A stretch of 64,000 nucleotides of DNA from Paralithodes platypus (GCA_032716605.1 CM064572.1:35911760-35975759); one strand, 5' to 3'; shown: positions 9,842-20,444, numbered from the stretch's first letter. Program-made: numbers and translations. Notes: generated by a model from the letters alone, not told the origin.

Positions 9842-12351
9842 TGAAATGGTAATATAAAGTGCCACGGAAGAAAATTATTCCATAAACAGTCCAAATAGCC
9901 ATAATAATGAGTGAACAGGAAATAACGAATTACGTCATCAGGCTTGATGATATAAGAAAGAACCAAAGGTCAAACAGACGAGAACCTCAGTGCTATGTCA
10001 TTAAGCACCATAATGTATTTTTCATGTAATTATTAACCTCAACATAGCCCACTTTTATGTATTTACTATGCCCATATTGATACGAGATCACGCAACCTGA
10101 CAAAGCGAAATAACCCAAATATGTACTGACTGAAACTACAGGAAGTCAGTTCACACTCAGTAGCTTGCTCCGTCCGGATATATGTCCGGGAGTATAACTA
10201 CCTAAACGCTCCGTCCGGATAATTGCTGTCCGGGAGTCGTTTGCCTGAGAGAGAGAAGGAGCCTGCTGTCCACTGCCCCCCTGCCCTTGGACTCCTGCCG
10301 AAGCAGTACCCTGACGCCTGGCCCTGCCCCCTGGACCCCTGACGAGTGGCCCCCTTATGTCCAGCTGCCGTGCCCGGCCCTCTGTGACGCCCTGCCCCTC
10401 GTACTTGGCCCTTCTCCTCCTCCACGCTAACCCTAAGCGTTTCTGCGTATCTCAATTTGTGGCTATTGTTGAAGGTAAGTTAATATATGAGAGTATTCCG
10501 TGAAGTGTTATTAAGTTGATCTGTGCCAAGGATCTGTGCCTATTTATTGTTCAGTTATCAATCTGTGTACACGTTACATAGTCATTTGTCTTGCCATTAA
10601 TCTTGATCTGTGCCAAGGATCTGTGTCTATTAATTGTTCAATTATCGATCTGTGTACACGTTACCCGGTACATAGTCAAATGTTTGTCTTTCCATTAATC
10701 TTGATCTGTGCCAAGGATCTGTGTCTATTAATTGTTCAATTAATTATCGATCTGTGTACACGTTACATAGTCATTTGCCCTCCCACAAATCTTGATCTGT
10801 GCAAGTGATTTCATCGCACTAGATATTGCTACGCATACCCCTTTGCAGTATTTTTCTGAAGTGTTATTATTCCTTGGTACATCCGTTATATACACTCATC
10901 TCGATCCAGACTCACGACGGAATACTCTCAGATGTCACCTATATATGTTATTTATTCTCTTGTGTATACAAGTTGAAGTGTAAACGTATACCGTGAAGAT
11001 ATTCCCTAATTTACTACCATTTACCTAGGACCTATGCCCAAATTTTTATCTATATCTTTCCTTACCGAAAAGTCAAAGAACCCCTCCGTTGAGTTAAAAC
11101 CTTAATTCTATTATTCGAGCTATCTAGTTTATACCAGTGCTTGTGAATTAATCTGATCTACGCGTGTGGGTAATTAATAATTCTTTTCACACAGTTATAG
11201 TAACTCTCGTTCAAGTTATTTATTATTCGTGTCTCATTATTATCATAGAGACCATTATCATTTCGATCTTACTATTTCTATAGTAATTATTTAATTACAT
11301 CATATGTTCATGTAATTCGCATACGCCATATCTTTGATCCACGTATTGCCAGATAGGGATTTGTTAATATATTCAGATTTCCTTTAATACTATTATCGTA
11401 GTTTTTCAACTTAGTACAACTTCGTTGTGTACGCCCATTTATATTCTGAGTTCTTCCGAATTCTAATTTACTGTGATTATCCAGTCGCATTTTAATTGAG
11501 TGTCTTTTTCTCATTTTAAATTAACTTGCATTCATTAAAAAAACCTGTTATAGCGATTCATTGATCTAAATTAGAATTTGAATTCTATATTTGTGTATAT
11601 CGATCTCTTACCCGGTGTAAATCTATTTTTTTTTCGTAGCCGTGTGTCGAGTCTTTCACAGAAACCGCTTAGATAAGTAAATTCCAACTTAAACCACCCT
11701 GTCGATAAACTCCTTAGTATATATTTACTATTCACCAGTGTCTTATAGTCGCACTATTTCGAATTATCAATTCATACCAAAGCAGTCACTCTGACCTAGG
11801 GTCAAAAGCCCTACCTTGTATTTATCTTACCTGTGTGACCCTTTCTTAATCCCCTTGATAAGCGCTGCTCACTGCCCCACGCTCGTGAACGTAAAGTCAA
11901 GTCAATTCGCCTCATGCCAGAAGTCTTCACATTAGATGTTTTACTCACACACGCGTTATCATTTGATTTGATTTCCTATGTACATGTGTAACACTATTAT
12001 TCCTGCATATTTATATTATCTATACTGTGTGTAAATGTAACGTGACTAATTATAATCAATATATCATTGTACACCATTCTATATTTGATGCGTCACTTGA
12101 GTACCTTTATTGTCTGCCCTATATGACAGAACAATATACTATATACCATACCTTATGCAAATTGAATAAACTAAAGTGTGAAGTAATATTGTGTTCTTAT
12201 TGTGTGAATAATGCCTTGGGATAAAGAGTTGGTGCAAGATATATAAAGCTAGACGCGACCCTGTCGAGTATATTCTATCTCAAGATATCTTATTATAAGA
12301 TTGTAATAGAGATTATAACCAGTCGAATTGAACTACCAACCCGACATTTCA
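9842..12351 (+). repeat. 5' LTR of element A
   Basis: About 2510 bp, from TGAAATG to CATTTCA, which are inverted copies of each other. The right end is fixed by the primer site 1 bp downstream. The left end is inferred from the TGAAATG match and is less certain because no 3' LTR is available. It contains a duplicated palindromic CTCCGTCCGGATA..TGTCCGGGAGT motif at 10169-10235 and a tandem repeat at 10518-10800. Confidence 0.65.
10518..10800. repeat. ~90-bp tandem repeat inside the element A LTR
   Basis: Three full units starting at 10518, 10605 and 10703 and a fourth start at 10794. Each begins GATCTGTGCCAAGGATCTGTG and continues through ATCTGTGTACACGTTAC and CCATTAATCTT. Unit lengths are 87, 98 and 91 bp. 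Confidence 0.85.
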
Positions 12352-12352
12352 C

Positions 12353-12366
12353 TGGTGGCAGCGGTG
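12353..12366 (+). promoter_or_regulatory. Primer binding site of element A
   Basis: TGGTGGCAGCGGTG starts one base after the LTR end. The same TGGTGGCAGCGG follows the LTR of element D on the minus strand (58749-58760), supporting a shared tRNA primer whose 3' end would read CCGCTGCCACCA. Primer identity not assigned. Confidence 0.75.
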
Positions 12367-12432
12367 TCTCAATACGGCACATCAGCTTGCTTAATTTGTT
12401 TCATACTTGCACTCTCAACTTACCCAATCACC

Positions 12433-13229
12433 ATGGCAACTAAGTCACTTGATATCCCGGCATTCAAACCCGAGGAAAACGATATAGGAACATACATGGA
12501 AATGGTCAAACCCGTCCTGGATCTGATGTTCCAGGACCAAGACGCTTCCAAGATTTACACAGTCATAGTTAAACTAGGTAAATATGCAGGGAAGGTATCA
12601 GGGTATGTGCGGGAACAAATGCCTGGTTTAACCTGGGCACCATTTGAAATTTATGTAAAGGCCACCATTAACCCTGTCCTAGGCCAATTAATTTCGGACA
12701 GACATTTTCACTAAGTCAGATATAATGGGAATTTGGACGACACGATCAGTGAGTTGACACAGCTCGCTGTCACCGCGTTCACAGAGGAAACCCCCGCTCA
12801 AAGAAAGAAGGTTATTTTCGGGGCTTTGTTAAGGATTTTGCCTTTGGCGGTGGTGGACCATTTATCTATTGTCGAGCCAACCAATTATGATCCTGACAAG
12901 TCGGTCGACAGGCGGATTGTGACCCTGAGGCAATCCCGGGGTCAAGACATGATAGCCGCCATCCAAAAAGCCACCACACACCCGTCCATCGTACCTGCCC
13001 CTAGCCCTATGGCCCCCCGAGCCAGTGATAAGCCCGAGGAATGGGCCAGGATTCGCCCGGCCGACTGGAAACCGTGCAACAGCCAATGCCTACTGACGTC
13101 ATTACGAAGATCATTTACCGAACTGACAAGAAGAAGGACCAGAGCACCCAGTTGGTGGGCCCAGATTCCCTGGATCAAGCCAAGGCGGATCGCCACCATT
13201 ACGGAGGACGGCATGGCCTGATTCGATGA
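12433..13229 (+). pseudogene. Gag of element A
   Basis: Start chosen at ATG 12433 (MATKSLDIPAFKPEE), matching the Gag start of element D. The conserved segment YMEMVKPVLDL is shared with D (YMDIVKPVLDL). There is an in-frame TAA at 12712-12714, after which homology to D continues in the same frame (GNLDDTISELTQLAV). A frameshift near 13060 moves the basic C-terminal part to another frame. No CCHC zinc knuckle is visible, as in D. Confidence 0.75.
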
Positions 13230-13328
13230 AGGATCCGAAGAGGATAATGGAGAAGAACCAGAGTCAGAAATCGAGGTACCACAAGACCTGGATTTGCAGA
13301 CCGCCCCCATACACTAATAACCGTCAAA

Positions 13329-13736
13329 ATGGCGGGGGCCCATGAGGAGGCAGACTCAGACAAACTGCCCATCTACAAGAAGCTTACTCTTAATGGAGTG
13401 AAGGTCCACCTACTGATCGACACGGGAGCATCACGATCATGCCTTTTCGCTCCTTTCTTCAAACAACACAAGAAAGCTTTAGGCACTATTCAAACTTCCT
13501 CCATTGTATTAGTGAGTGCCGATGCCAAAATTATAAGAAACTTTGGACAAACACTTCCCCTGTATGTAAATACCATTGTTTCTCATCACGGAACAAACCA
13601 CTCTTTTGTGGTGTATGACCCCAAAGAGACCCTATATGATGGATATTTGGGTCTCGACTTACTCACAAAGCTAAGTGTTTCCCTTGATTGTGGGAGAAGG
13701 ACCCTGACATTCTCCCCCCCCCCCCCCCCCAAGTAA
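13329..13736 (+). pseudogene. Retropepsin domain of element A
   Basis: Aspartic protease with the catalytic motif LLIDTGASRSCLF and a C-terminal YDGYLGLDLL segment corresponding to the usual flap-end ILG box. It would process Gag-Pol. The frame ends in a Pro run made by a C homopolymer (about 13714-13731), probably a slippage-prone spot that broke the link to RT. Element D has the same domain with LLIDTGAARSCLF. Confidence 0.8.
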
Positions 13737-13813
13737 ATAAATAAAAAATCAAAGCTAGTGTCTCTCATCGAGGCACCCAACCAAAAACCCAGACTAGGGA
13801 TACCCCCCCGACT

Positions 13814-15898
13814 TTGCCCTCTTTCTACCAAAACTTTACCTTTAATCCAGCCCATTCCTACCCTAACACCCCCCAATCCTGTTCCTTCCCCTCAGACTCC
13901 GATTTCTCCACCTTGCATAATGCCCATCGCTCACACAGTCACTGCCAAACTCGTGACACTCCCCCTCATCATGAGAAGTGGATCCCCATTATACCCACCT
14001 TGCCTGGGGATACCATTATGACCCCTCACCTCCAAAGCCCCTTTGATAGGAACTGCCTAACCGCTCCTAGTATAATTGCTGGTAAATTAAATTGCATAAA
14101 GATTGCCAATATATCAGACCAGCCCATTACCCTACCAAAAGGTTTAACCATTGGAGAACTAGAGCCTTATGCAGAAGAACTATCTATTCCCGGTGATACT
14201 CCCTCTAACGCTCCTTTACCCCTACCCTCTATTCCTTCTCATATAACTCCCCAACAACAAGCCGACCTGAAGAATCTATTAACCACCTACCAAGACATCA
14301 TCGCCATTTCAAATCGAGATGTGGGAAAATCCAACATCCTCCATCATCCTATCCACACCGTGTGACATCCCGTCAAGCAACCCATCAGAAGAAAAAATCC
14401 CATTCAACGACGAAAAGAAGAATCCAAAGTACAAGACATGTTGGCCACCAGAGTGGTCCGCCCCTCGACAAGCCCTTGGTCATCCCCAGTAGTACTTGTA
14501 TGGAAGAAGGACGGGACCACCAGATTCTGCATAGATTATCGCAGACTCATTGATGTCACAATCAAAGATGCCACTCCCCTGCCTCGGATTGATGATTCCC
14601 TAGACTCCCTACTTGAAGCTAAATGGTTCACTACTCTAGATTTGCAAGCAGGGTATTGGCAAGTGCCAGTCCTTCCCTAACATCAACAGAAGACGGCGTT
14701 CGCCACCAGCCAAGGCCGCCTATATGAATTTACCGTATTGCCTTTTGGTTTATGCAATGGACCTGCCTCATTCTCTAGGTTGATGGAATCCGTATTGCAA
14801 GGATTGACTTGGGAAACCTGCCTGGCTTATTTAGACGACATCATCGTGTTCGGAAAAACCTGGGCTGAGCACATGCAACGCCTCCAACAAGTCTTCCAAA
14901 CAATCCGAGAGGCCAACTTAAAACTAAAGCCCTCCAAATGTACGTTGGCCAAGAACGAAGTACAGTTCCTAGGCCACATCGTATCCGACGAAGCAATTGC
15001 ACCAGACCCCCACAAACTAGATGTCATTGGGAAAATTTCCCAACCACCCACTAATGTAAAAGGACTCCGAGCATTTCTCGGACTAGCCTCCTACTATAGG
15101 AGATTTGTGAAAAATGTTGCCACCATTGCTAAGCCTCTCCATGACCTCACCAAGAAAAAGGAACCATTCCTATGGACACCACCACGCCTGCAGGCCTTCA
15201 ATACCCTGAAGGAATTGTTGATTGCCTCACCCGTTGTCTCTTTCCCTGACTAAACCCAGCCCTTCCGATTGTACACCGATGTCTCCCAAACTGGAATAGG
15301 TGCTGTATTAGGACAGACGCGAGAGGGCAGAGAACACATCATAGCCTGTGCCAGCCGAACCCTAAACCCAGCAGAAGTAAACTACCCTGTAACTAACAGA
15401 GAATGCCTGGGTATCATCTGGGCCCTGCAACATTTTAAGGCCTATTTAGCCGGGGTAAATTTCACCATCATCACAGACCACCACGCCCTACAATGGTTAA
15501 GGAAATCTGACACCAAGAATGCCTTAACTGTCAGATGGAGAGAAAGTTTAGAAGAATTTGACTTCGAGACAGCTTACAGGCCTGGGAAACTCCACACCAA
15601 TGCTGACGCACTGTCCCGACTACCCACTGTTGCCACACCAGAGAACCCCCCCACCCCCGTGGAGATGCACCTCATTTTAGCCGTCCACCACCAAGATTCC
15701 GCGGATCAAGAGCAACAACAGCTACTCAAGCAATCTAAAAAACAAGAAAAATCTGACTGGATGCCCCGAACCATGTTCGCCCAACTCATTAGACGAGGAG
15801 ATAATCTTTTCACACCCGAAGGGAAAATTGTAATAACCCCAGCCACTATGCAATCCATCCATATGCATAATGGCATCCATTGGCCCAACGCAAGCTGA
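13814..15898 (+). pseudogene. Reverse transcriptase and RNase H of element A
   Basis: One continuous frame broken by three stops (TGA 14363, TAA 14678, TAA 15251). A linker (ITLPKGLTIGELEPY) precedes RT. RT motifs: SPWSSPVVLVWKKDG, RFCIDYRRL, FTTLDLQAGYWQVPV, FGLCNGPASFSRLM and the catalytic LAYLDDII, then FLGLASYYRRF. RNase H follows with LYTDVSQTGIGAVL, RECLGIIWAL, TDHHALQWL and NADALSRL. These copy the element RNA into DNA and remove the RNA strand. The three stops rule out activity. Confidence 0.9.
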
Positions 15899-16545
15899 CT
15901 GCCACCTTCCAACAGGTGTATTGGACCCCTTCCCCCTACATCACTGCCAAACGGGTCACCGAAGCCTGTCGCGCCTGTGCCCTAGGCAAAGACAGGACCC
16001 GCACCCCAGGACCTTCGGGAAAATTAGTAGCAACAAAAGCCTGGCAACTTTTAGCCGTTGATGTAATGGGTCCATTAGAAGGAAGTCAAGGTTTTAAGTT
16101 CATAATTACCTTCGTGGAGTGGACACATACTCCAAATGTGTGATCGCCTGCCTCGCTAAATAGCATTCTGCTATAGCCGTAGCAGAAGCTATGATTCAAC
16201 ATGTATTCCCATACTTTGGTGTACCAGAAGCCATACACTCAGACAACACCCCAGAATTCACCAGCCACATCTGGTCCCAACTCTCTCAAATGTGTGGATA
16301 TAAGATCAGCCACTCCTCCCCATACTGGCCCCAAGGAAATTCCATCTGTGGGAGCCACCGCACAATTGCAAACCAAGTCCGGACAAGATTGCAACAGATG
16401 AACACGAAGGATTGGGCTAGCCAAGTAAAAATCGTTCAGTGGGGAATCAACACTTGCCCCAGGAAAGACGGGATCTCCCCCCATGAACGCATCTTCGGAG
16501 TACCACCCCTACTACTCCCATTACGTCATCTAGCTGTCCCCTATT
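15880..16545 (+). pseudogene. Integrase of element A, truncated
   Basis: Zinc-binding part with CRACALGKDR, then LLAVDVMGPLEG (first catalytic Asp), HSDNTPEF (second Asp) and SSPYWPQGNSICGSHRT. Element D reads CERSHRS at the last point, so the Glu and Arg appear fused to Gly here and the catalytic Glu is lost. A frameshift near 16118 and a TAG at 16159 break the frame. It ends at the DNA transposon after LLPLRHLAVPY. Confidence 0.8.
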
Positions 16546-16727
16546 TAGTCCGGTGGCTTAGCGAAAAAATCATGACACGCCGGATTAAAGCAACAAACTT
16601 TGCACACTGGTTGTTTGGGTCCCATGGAAGCATATTAGAGGGTGGTGCCCAGTCTGCAATGTCCAGGTCAAAATGGCCACCTGAATAACATTTCTGACCA
16701 CATATAAATTCTACTTAATTGCATGTA

Positions 16728-17218
16728 AGAGTGATTTAGCACAATCTATATGTGGTTTAAATACAAAGAACCACACAAGATAACTTGAAAAATATTTAGA
16801 CAACTCCTTATTTGCATACATTCAAAATGGCCGCCATTTTGTATCCCAATATGACCTCATTTTTCAATTTGACCATTTTTCACCACATTTATCATGACAT
16901 GATAGATTATTTTACTCTGGAAACGACATTCGGTCTCTAGCTCATACCATGAATAGAGAATTGCAAAATGTGTACAATTGGTTATTAGCTAACAAGTTAT
17001 CACTCAATGTAAGTAAAACACATTTAATTATTTTTGCTGGTAAGAAATGTATTAACAATATGGTGAACATTACGATAGGTAACTCCATTATTGAAAGGTG
17101 ATTTAACACAATTTATATAAGGTTTTTAACACAAAGAACCAAACAAGATAATTCATAATAATGTTTGGACAGTTTCGTATTTGCATAAATTCAAAATGGC
17201 TGCCACATTATATCCCAT
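16728..17218. repeat. ~120-bp direct repeats around a LINE scrap
   Basis: 16728-16850 and 17096-17218 are about 80 percent similar direct repeats (GTGATTTARCACAAT, ACAAAGAACCAMACAAGATAA, TATTTGCATA.ATTCAAAATGG, TATCCCA). Between them is a fragment of LINE reverse transcriptase. They lie between the left terminal repeat and the 3' end of the transposon gene. Confidence 0.8.
16918..17100 (+). pseudogene. LINE reverse transcriptase fragment
   Basis: One open frame of about 58 codons reads DIRSLAHTMNRELQ, VYNWLLANKLSLNVSKTHL and IIFAGKK. This matches the segment after the FADD motif of APE-type LINE polymerases (N-x-EL-x-x-V-x-x-WL-x-x-NKLSLN-x-x-KT). No start, tail or remaining domains are present. 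Confidence 0.7.
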
Positions 17219-17220
17219 AC

Positions 17221-18321
17221 TCAGCGAGTGCAACTTCCCCTGCACTCACAGAGTGCTGTGCACTCCAAGCCTGTACTACTGCATGTGCATCTCCTTGAGC
17301 ATAGTGGTTCAGCCTTACAGCCACACTTGATGAGCTGTCTGCAGCATTTTGCGGCCTCTGGTATTGTTGTCCACAGTGGTTTCCATGTGTTGTCATTATT
17401 AGTCCAACCAAAAGCATCAGGACTAGGGACATTCTGTTCAGTTTTCTGGCTCATCAACCAGATGCTAGCTTGGTATATACTCCGGTTTGTGTGCTGGATC
17501 AGAGCAGCCTGAGATGGTGGGAGATTCTGCATCATTTGTACTTTGCGGGGGAAGAGTTTCTTCCTCAGGTCATTGACACTTTCAGACGAGGTTGTGCTGT
17601 CATACAAAATGCAGGTTAATTGTTCTATGACTTTGAAGAGAGGCGATTCAACTGACATAGGCGTGAAAGGATACTGCATAGGGAAGTGGAAGGCTTCAGT
17701 AGCTGTAGGAAATGCCCTCCAGGCCTCCCAAGATGACTTCTTTGCCCTGCCATTGAACTGTGATGTAGTATCTGACCCAGTGAAGGCATGGAAGAATGGA
17801 AGTGCTCTGGATTTCCCTTCACCGAGTTCACCACAGAGGGAGTTGATGTGGTAGTACCTGAAGTGTTTTCCTTTACCAAATGCTACCCACAGCTGAACAT
17901 CAGGATGTTTATCTAGAAGGTCAAAGAATATGCCAGCCAGAATGACCACAACATCTGTATCCACTGTGCTGACCATAACAGTCTTTGCACCCTTTTGTAA
18001 AGCATCTGCGATATGAAGGCACATTCTGGAGTCGGCCTCTTCATGATCGGTTGCTGGCATAGGTTCACTGCTGCCTTTGGACACAACTGATTGTCCAGAG
18101 GTGATGTACACTTCCTTGTCAACTGGATACTCATAGGCGGTAGCTTCCTCTGTCAGCAAAGCAAACAGCTCTTCCTTGTTCTTGGACTCCTGTAGGAATG
18201 TAGCAAAGTTTCCAGGCAGCTTTGTTTGTGGGGCGACTTTCTTTCTCACGCCCTTCCCTCTCTTCTCGCGAGTAGTATCCTTCAGGCTGCCCTCCCTGTA
18301 GGTGTCCCATACAATGTCCAT
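17221..18321 (-). CDS. C-terminal half of transposon protein: FEN/XPG-like nuclease plus Cys-rich tail
   Basis: An intact 366-residue frame (minus). The first Met is probably internal, since homologous protein continues upstream across a frameshift near 18325. Residues 92-100 read DHEEADSRM, followed by a helix-like ALQKGAKTV and VSTVDTDVVVILAG (117-130), then FFHAFTGSDTTSQFNG (176-191). Spacing and chemistry resemble the acidic EAxA, TxDxD and GxDY blocks of FEN1/XPG nucleases, suggesting a PIN/FEN fold with E94, E95, D97, D121, D123 and D184 as possible metal ligands. The last ~40 residues are Cys-rich (CGCKAEPLCSRRCTC, CTALCECRGSC), a likely zinc module. I recall similar unnamed proteins in many animal genomes. 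The nuclease assignment is my inference; an inactive fold is possible. Confidence 0.7.
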   Translation of the reverse strand: MDIVWDTYREGSLKDTTREKRGKGVRKKVAPQTKLPGNFATFLQESKNKEELFALLTEEATAYEYPVDKEVYITSGQSVVSKGSSEPMPATDHEEADSRMCLHIADALQKGAKTVMVSTVDTDVVVILAGIFFDLLDKHPDVQLWVAFGKGKHFRYYHINSLCGELGEGKSRALPFFHAFTGSDTTSQFNGRAKKSSWEAWRAFPTATEAFHFPMQYPFTPMSVESPLFKVIEQLTCILYDSTTSSESVNDLRKKLFPRKVQMMQNLPPSQAALIQHTNRSIYQASIWLMSQKTEQNVPSPDAFGWTNNDNTWKPLWTTIPEAAKCCRQLIKCGCKAEPLCSRRCTCSSTGLECTALCECRGSCTR

Positions 18322-18323
18322 CC

Positions 18324-18775
18324 GCTTGCAGCTTCAAGCTGGTAATTGGTCCAGCGTATGAAGTTTCCAGCACTGTAGTCACCAAATGTTGTAGCGTCAC
18401 CTCTAGGAAGAGCGTGCATTACCGCTGGGCCATCAAACAATTTGACGTCAAACTGTGTAGGAGCTTCTGGCTGCTTGCTGGGGTTCAGGAGATCCAGTAA
18501 CTGTGATTTAGAGCTTGGCAGTCGGAGTTACCATGCTGACTCAAAGATGGGGGCCAGGGATGATTCTCATGAGAGAAGAACTCATCCATATCGGCATCAC
18601 GAACCTGGCTAGAGATGAACAGCTTGCTGAAGAGACTGTAGTCACTCTTGATGTCCTCCATTTGCTGTTTCGTCTTCGATTTAGATTTAGCCTGAAGTTG
18701 TTTGAAAAGAAGCAGTTGATTCCGTTTGATTGGCTTATGGATTGACACAGTCCTCTCCACAAGGACGTCCTTAAC
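18324..18775 (-). pseudogene. Central part of the same transposon protein, frameshifted
   Basis: After the stop of the upstream piece at 18776, the same frame continues as VERTVSIHKPIKRNQLLLF and SKLFISSQVRDADMDEFFSHENHPWPPSLS (18485-18760). A shift near 18510 moves to a frame reading KSQLLDLLNPSKQPEAP and FDGPAVMHALPRGDATTFGDY. Another shift near 18325 leads into the nuclease frame at VWDTYREGSLKD. The HENHPWPPSLS and VWDTYREGSLKD blocks are among the best conserved parts of the family as I remember it. Confidence 0.7.
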
Positions 18776-19729
18776 CTAGGTTTTGTACTGTTCCTTCCCT
18801 AGGGCTTCCATTGTATGCAGGGTATTGGCCGCAGCTTCATCAAGACAATTGTGACTGTCGATTGTCATGAGTTCTTGTGAAAATCCCAGAAAAGGGTTAC
18901 CCATCGATGTAATTGTGTCACAGAGCTTATTGACTTTCGTCTTGACCAATTCTTGAGTTGAAGCCCCCTGTTCATGGTTTTGGGTGTCGGTAGTCTTGTG
19001 AGTGGTGTACTGGTCTTCAAACTCTGAGAGTAGTCTGGCCTGTTCAGGACCGGACACCATCCATCTCTTGAACGCTGCAGGGTTCTCTGTCAATCCAATT
19101 GCTCCACCAGTGTCCTTCACTCGTCCATTATTTTGCTCATGTGCTTGATCCAGTGGCATGGTAGAGAATTTTCTTTGTGTCTTGGGGAAGACCCAGAACT
19201 TCTGTAGGTCATCTCTGATACCGTCGGATAGGGATTTCATGTCCCTGATATGAACAGAAATCCAGCGAGCGTAATTTGGGTGGTCTAAGGCAAAGAACCA
19301 GGGGGTCAATGTCTCAAGTACAGCAATGAAGAGTGAGAAGTTTCTCTCACGATGAGAACGAACAAAGATGAGGACCAGGATTTCTAATCGCAGAATTATG
19401 TCCCAGTACTGAAAGGTAGGATTCTTTGCACACATTTCTTTCTTCCAGCCATTTAAGGCTGCTTCATCATGAGGGCCTAGCTTCTCTTGGCATGCATCTT
19501 GCTGCAGTTTGGCAAGGGAGAGTGCGCTGATCTGATGGGCATGCCTCGTCCTTGTTAAGTGAGTTACATGAAGAAAGGAGTCTGCAGTTCCTGCAGAAGC
19601 AACACCTGCATCACTCAGAGCTGTAGTCCAACCACTTCCTTCTAGCAGGTGACCAACCATCCTCCACAAAGCCATTTCCATGTGGAGGCCATTTTGCACG
19701 GTTTTCAAGAAGTTCAGCAGCAGTGTCAC
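18776..19729 (-). CDS. Middle part of the transposon protein
   Basis: A 317-residue minus-strand frame. Conserved-looking blocks: LTRTRHAHQISALSL (about 58-72), RSHRERNFSLFIAVLE (about 123-138), FFALDHPNYARWISVHIRDM (about 145-164) and the Gly/Pro-rich AIGLTENPAAFKRWMVSGPE (about 205-224). It ends at an in-frame TAG (18776-18778) with recognisable protein continuing after it, so this is a broken piece and not a separate gene. The N-terminal ~25 residues overlap 19611-19895 in a different frame. No catalytic motif is identified in this part. Confidence 0.65.
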   Translation of the reverse strand: MTLLLNFLKTVQNGLHMEMALWRMVGHLLEGSGWTTALSDAGVASAGTADSFLHVTHLTRTRHAHQISALSLAKLQQDACQEKLGPHDEAALNGWKKEMCAKNPTFQYWDIILRLEILVLIFVRSHRERNFSLFIAVLETLTPWFFALDHPNYARWISVHIRDMKSLSDGIRDDLQKFWVFPKTQRKFSTMPLDQAHEQNNGRVKDTGGAIGLTENPAAFKRWMVSGPEQARLLSEFEDQYTTHKTTDTQNHEQGASTQELVKTKVNKLCDTITSMGNPFLGFSQELMTIDSHNCLDEAAANTLHTMEALGKEQYKT

Positions 19730-19895
19730 ATCCGCTGTAGGCTAACTCAACTGGAAGGGCTTGTAGTTCACTAAATCCCTCCACATTCTGCAGGAAATCA
19801 TCATATGAAGCTAGTCCTTCTCCATCTGACCTGTCAGCAGGACACTTTAAATCACCATCTTTCAAACCACATATTATGCAGTTTTCCAAATCCAT
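19611..19895 (-). CDS. N-terminal part of the transposon protein
   Basis: 95 codons on the minus strand starting MDLENCIICGLKDGDLKCP, with a Cys-rich start (CIICG...C) that may bind zinc. The homologous reading passes near ENRAKW into the frame of 18776-19729, so a one-base indel lies at roughly 19640-19690. The start is plausible because the right terminal region begins not far upstream and no earlier in-frame Met with homology is seen. Confidence 0.55.
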   Translation of the reverse strand: MDLENCIICGLKDGDLKCPADRSDGEGLASYDDFLQNVEGFSELQALPVELAYSGCDTAAELLENRAKWPPHGNGFVEDGWSPARRKWLDYSSE

Positions 19896-20444
19896 TCTGC
19901 TTGGGATCTATATTCGTCTTCCTGAAAATTGACAAAGACATATATTTAGTTTAAGCAATTACAGACAGAGTGGTATAATTACAAAAGCCAGGGTGAGGCA
20001 AACTTATTAATTGCTCCTCAATTATAAACCTGCGATTGGATAATACTCGGGGCAGATTTGGCCTCATGGCAAAAAATATTGACCTTTGGGGAAAATTTGA
20101 CCATTTTTGGAGGGAAAAATGGCATTTTTGGGGGGCATTGGAACATTCCGTAACAAGAATAAAAACATGCTTGACTGATTCCAATCCCACATTTAACAAC
20201 TGCTGCACTACTGCGGCCAGCTGAAAACCTTCCAGATGAACAAAAACCTATGTTATATGTGGTATTTATACAGTATTACACCATGTGACCTTTGACCTCG
20301 GCCTGACCTTGACCTAGGCACCCCAGACCGGGCACCCCCCTCTAGAATGTTTCTATGGGACCTTTATTGTAAGTGTGCAAAATATGGCGCTTTAATCCAG
20401 CGTGTCATGATCTTGCCCAATATTGGCGCTAAGCCACCGGACTA

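Larger units (their letters stand above)
9842..16545 (+). mobile_element. LTR element A (Ty3/gypsy type, truncated)
   Basis: 5' LTR, primer site, gag, protease, RT, RNase H and integrase in the usual gypsy order, all on the plus strand. The integrase stops at 16545, where the DNA transposon begins. Neither the integrase C-terminus nor a 3' LTR is found after 20444. Reading frames contain in-frame stops (12712, 14363, 14678, 15251, 16159) and frameshifts (about 13060, 15885, 16118), so it is dead. Element D (47684 onward, minus) is a relative: Gag, protease and RT align residue by residue. Confidence 0.85.
16546..20444 (-). mobile_element. DNA transposon encoding a FEN/XPG-like protein
   Basis: The two ends are perfect inverted copies of TAGTCCGGTGGCTTAGCG. 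Beyond these, roughly 150 bp of each side can be aligned as imperfect inverted repeats (ATCATGACACGCYGGATTAAAGC, TTTGCACAC, GGTCCCAT, AGAGG..GGTGCCC.GTCTG, AGGTCAA). ATT flanks both ends (16543-16545 and 20445-20447), giving a possible 3-bp target duplication; a TA duplication is the alternative. It interrupts the integrase of element A. Inside, on the minus strand, is one decayed gene in four pieces (19895 to 17221). A LINE scrap between ~120-bp direct repeats occupies 16728-17218. I cannot assign a superfamily. Confidence 0.8.

Noticed and set aside
10198..10455. Gly/Arg-rich 85-codon frame in the element A LTR
   Set aside because: Low-complexity, inside an LTR, no homology recognised.
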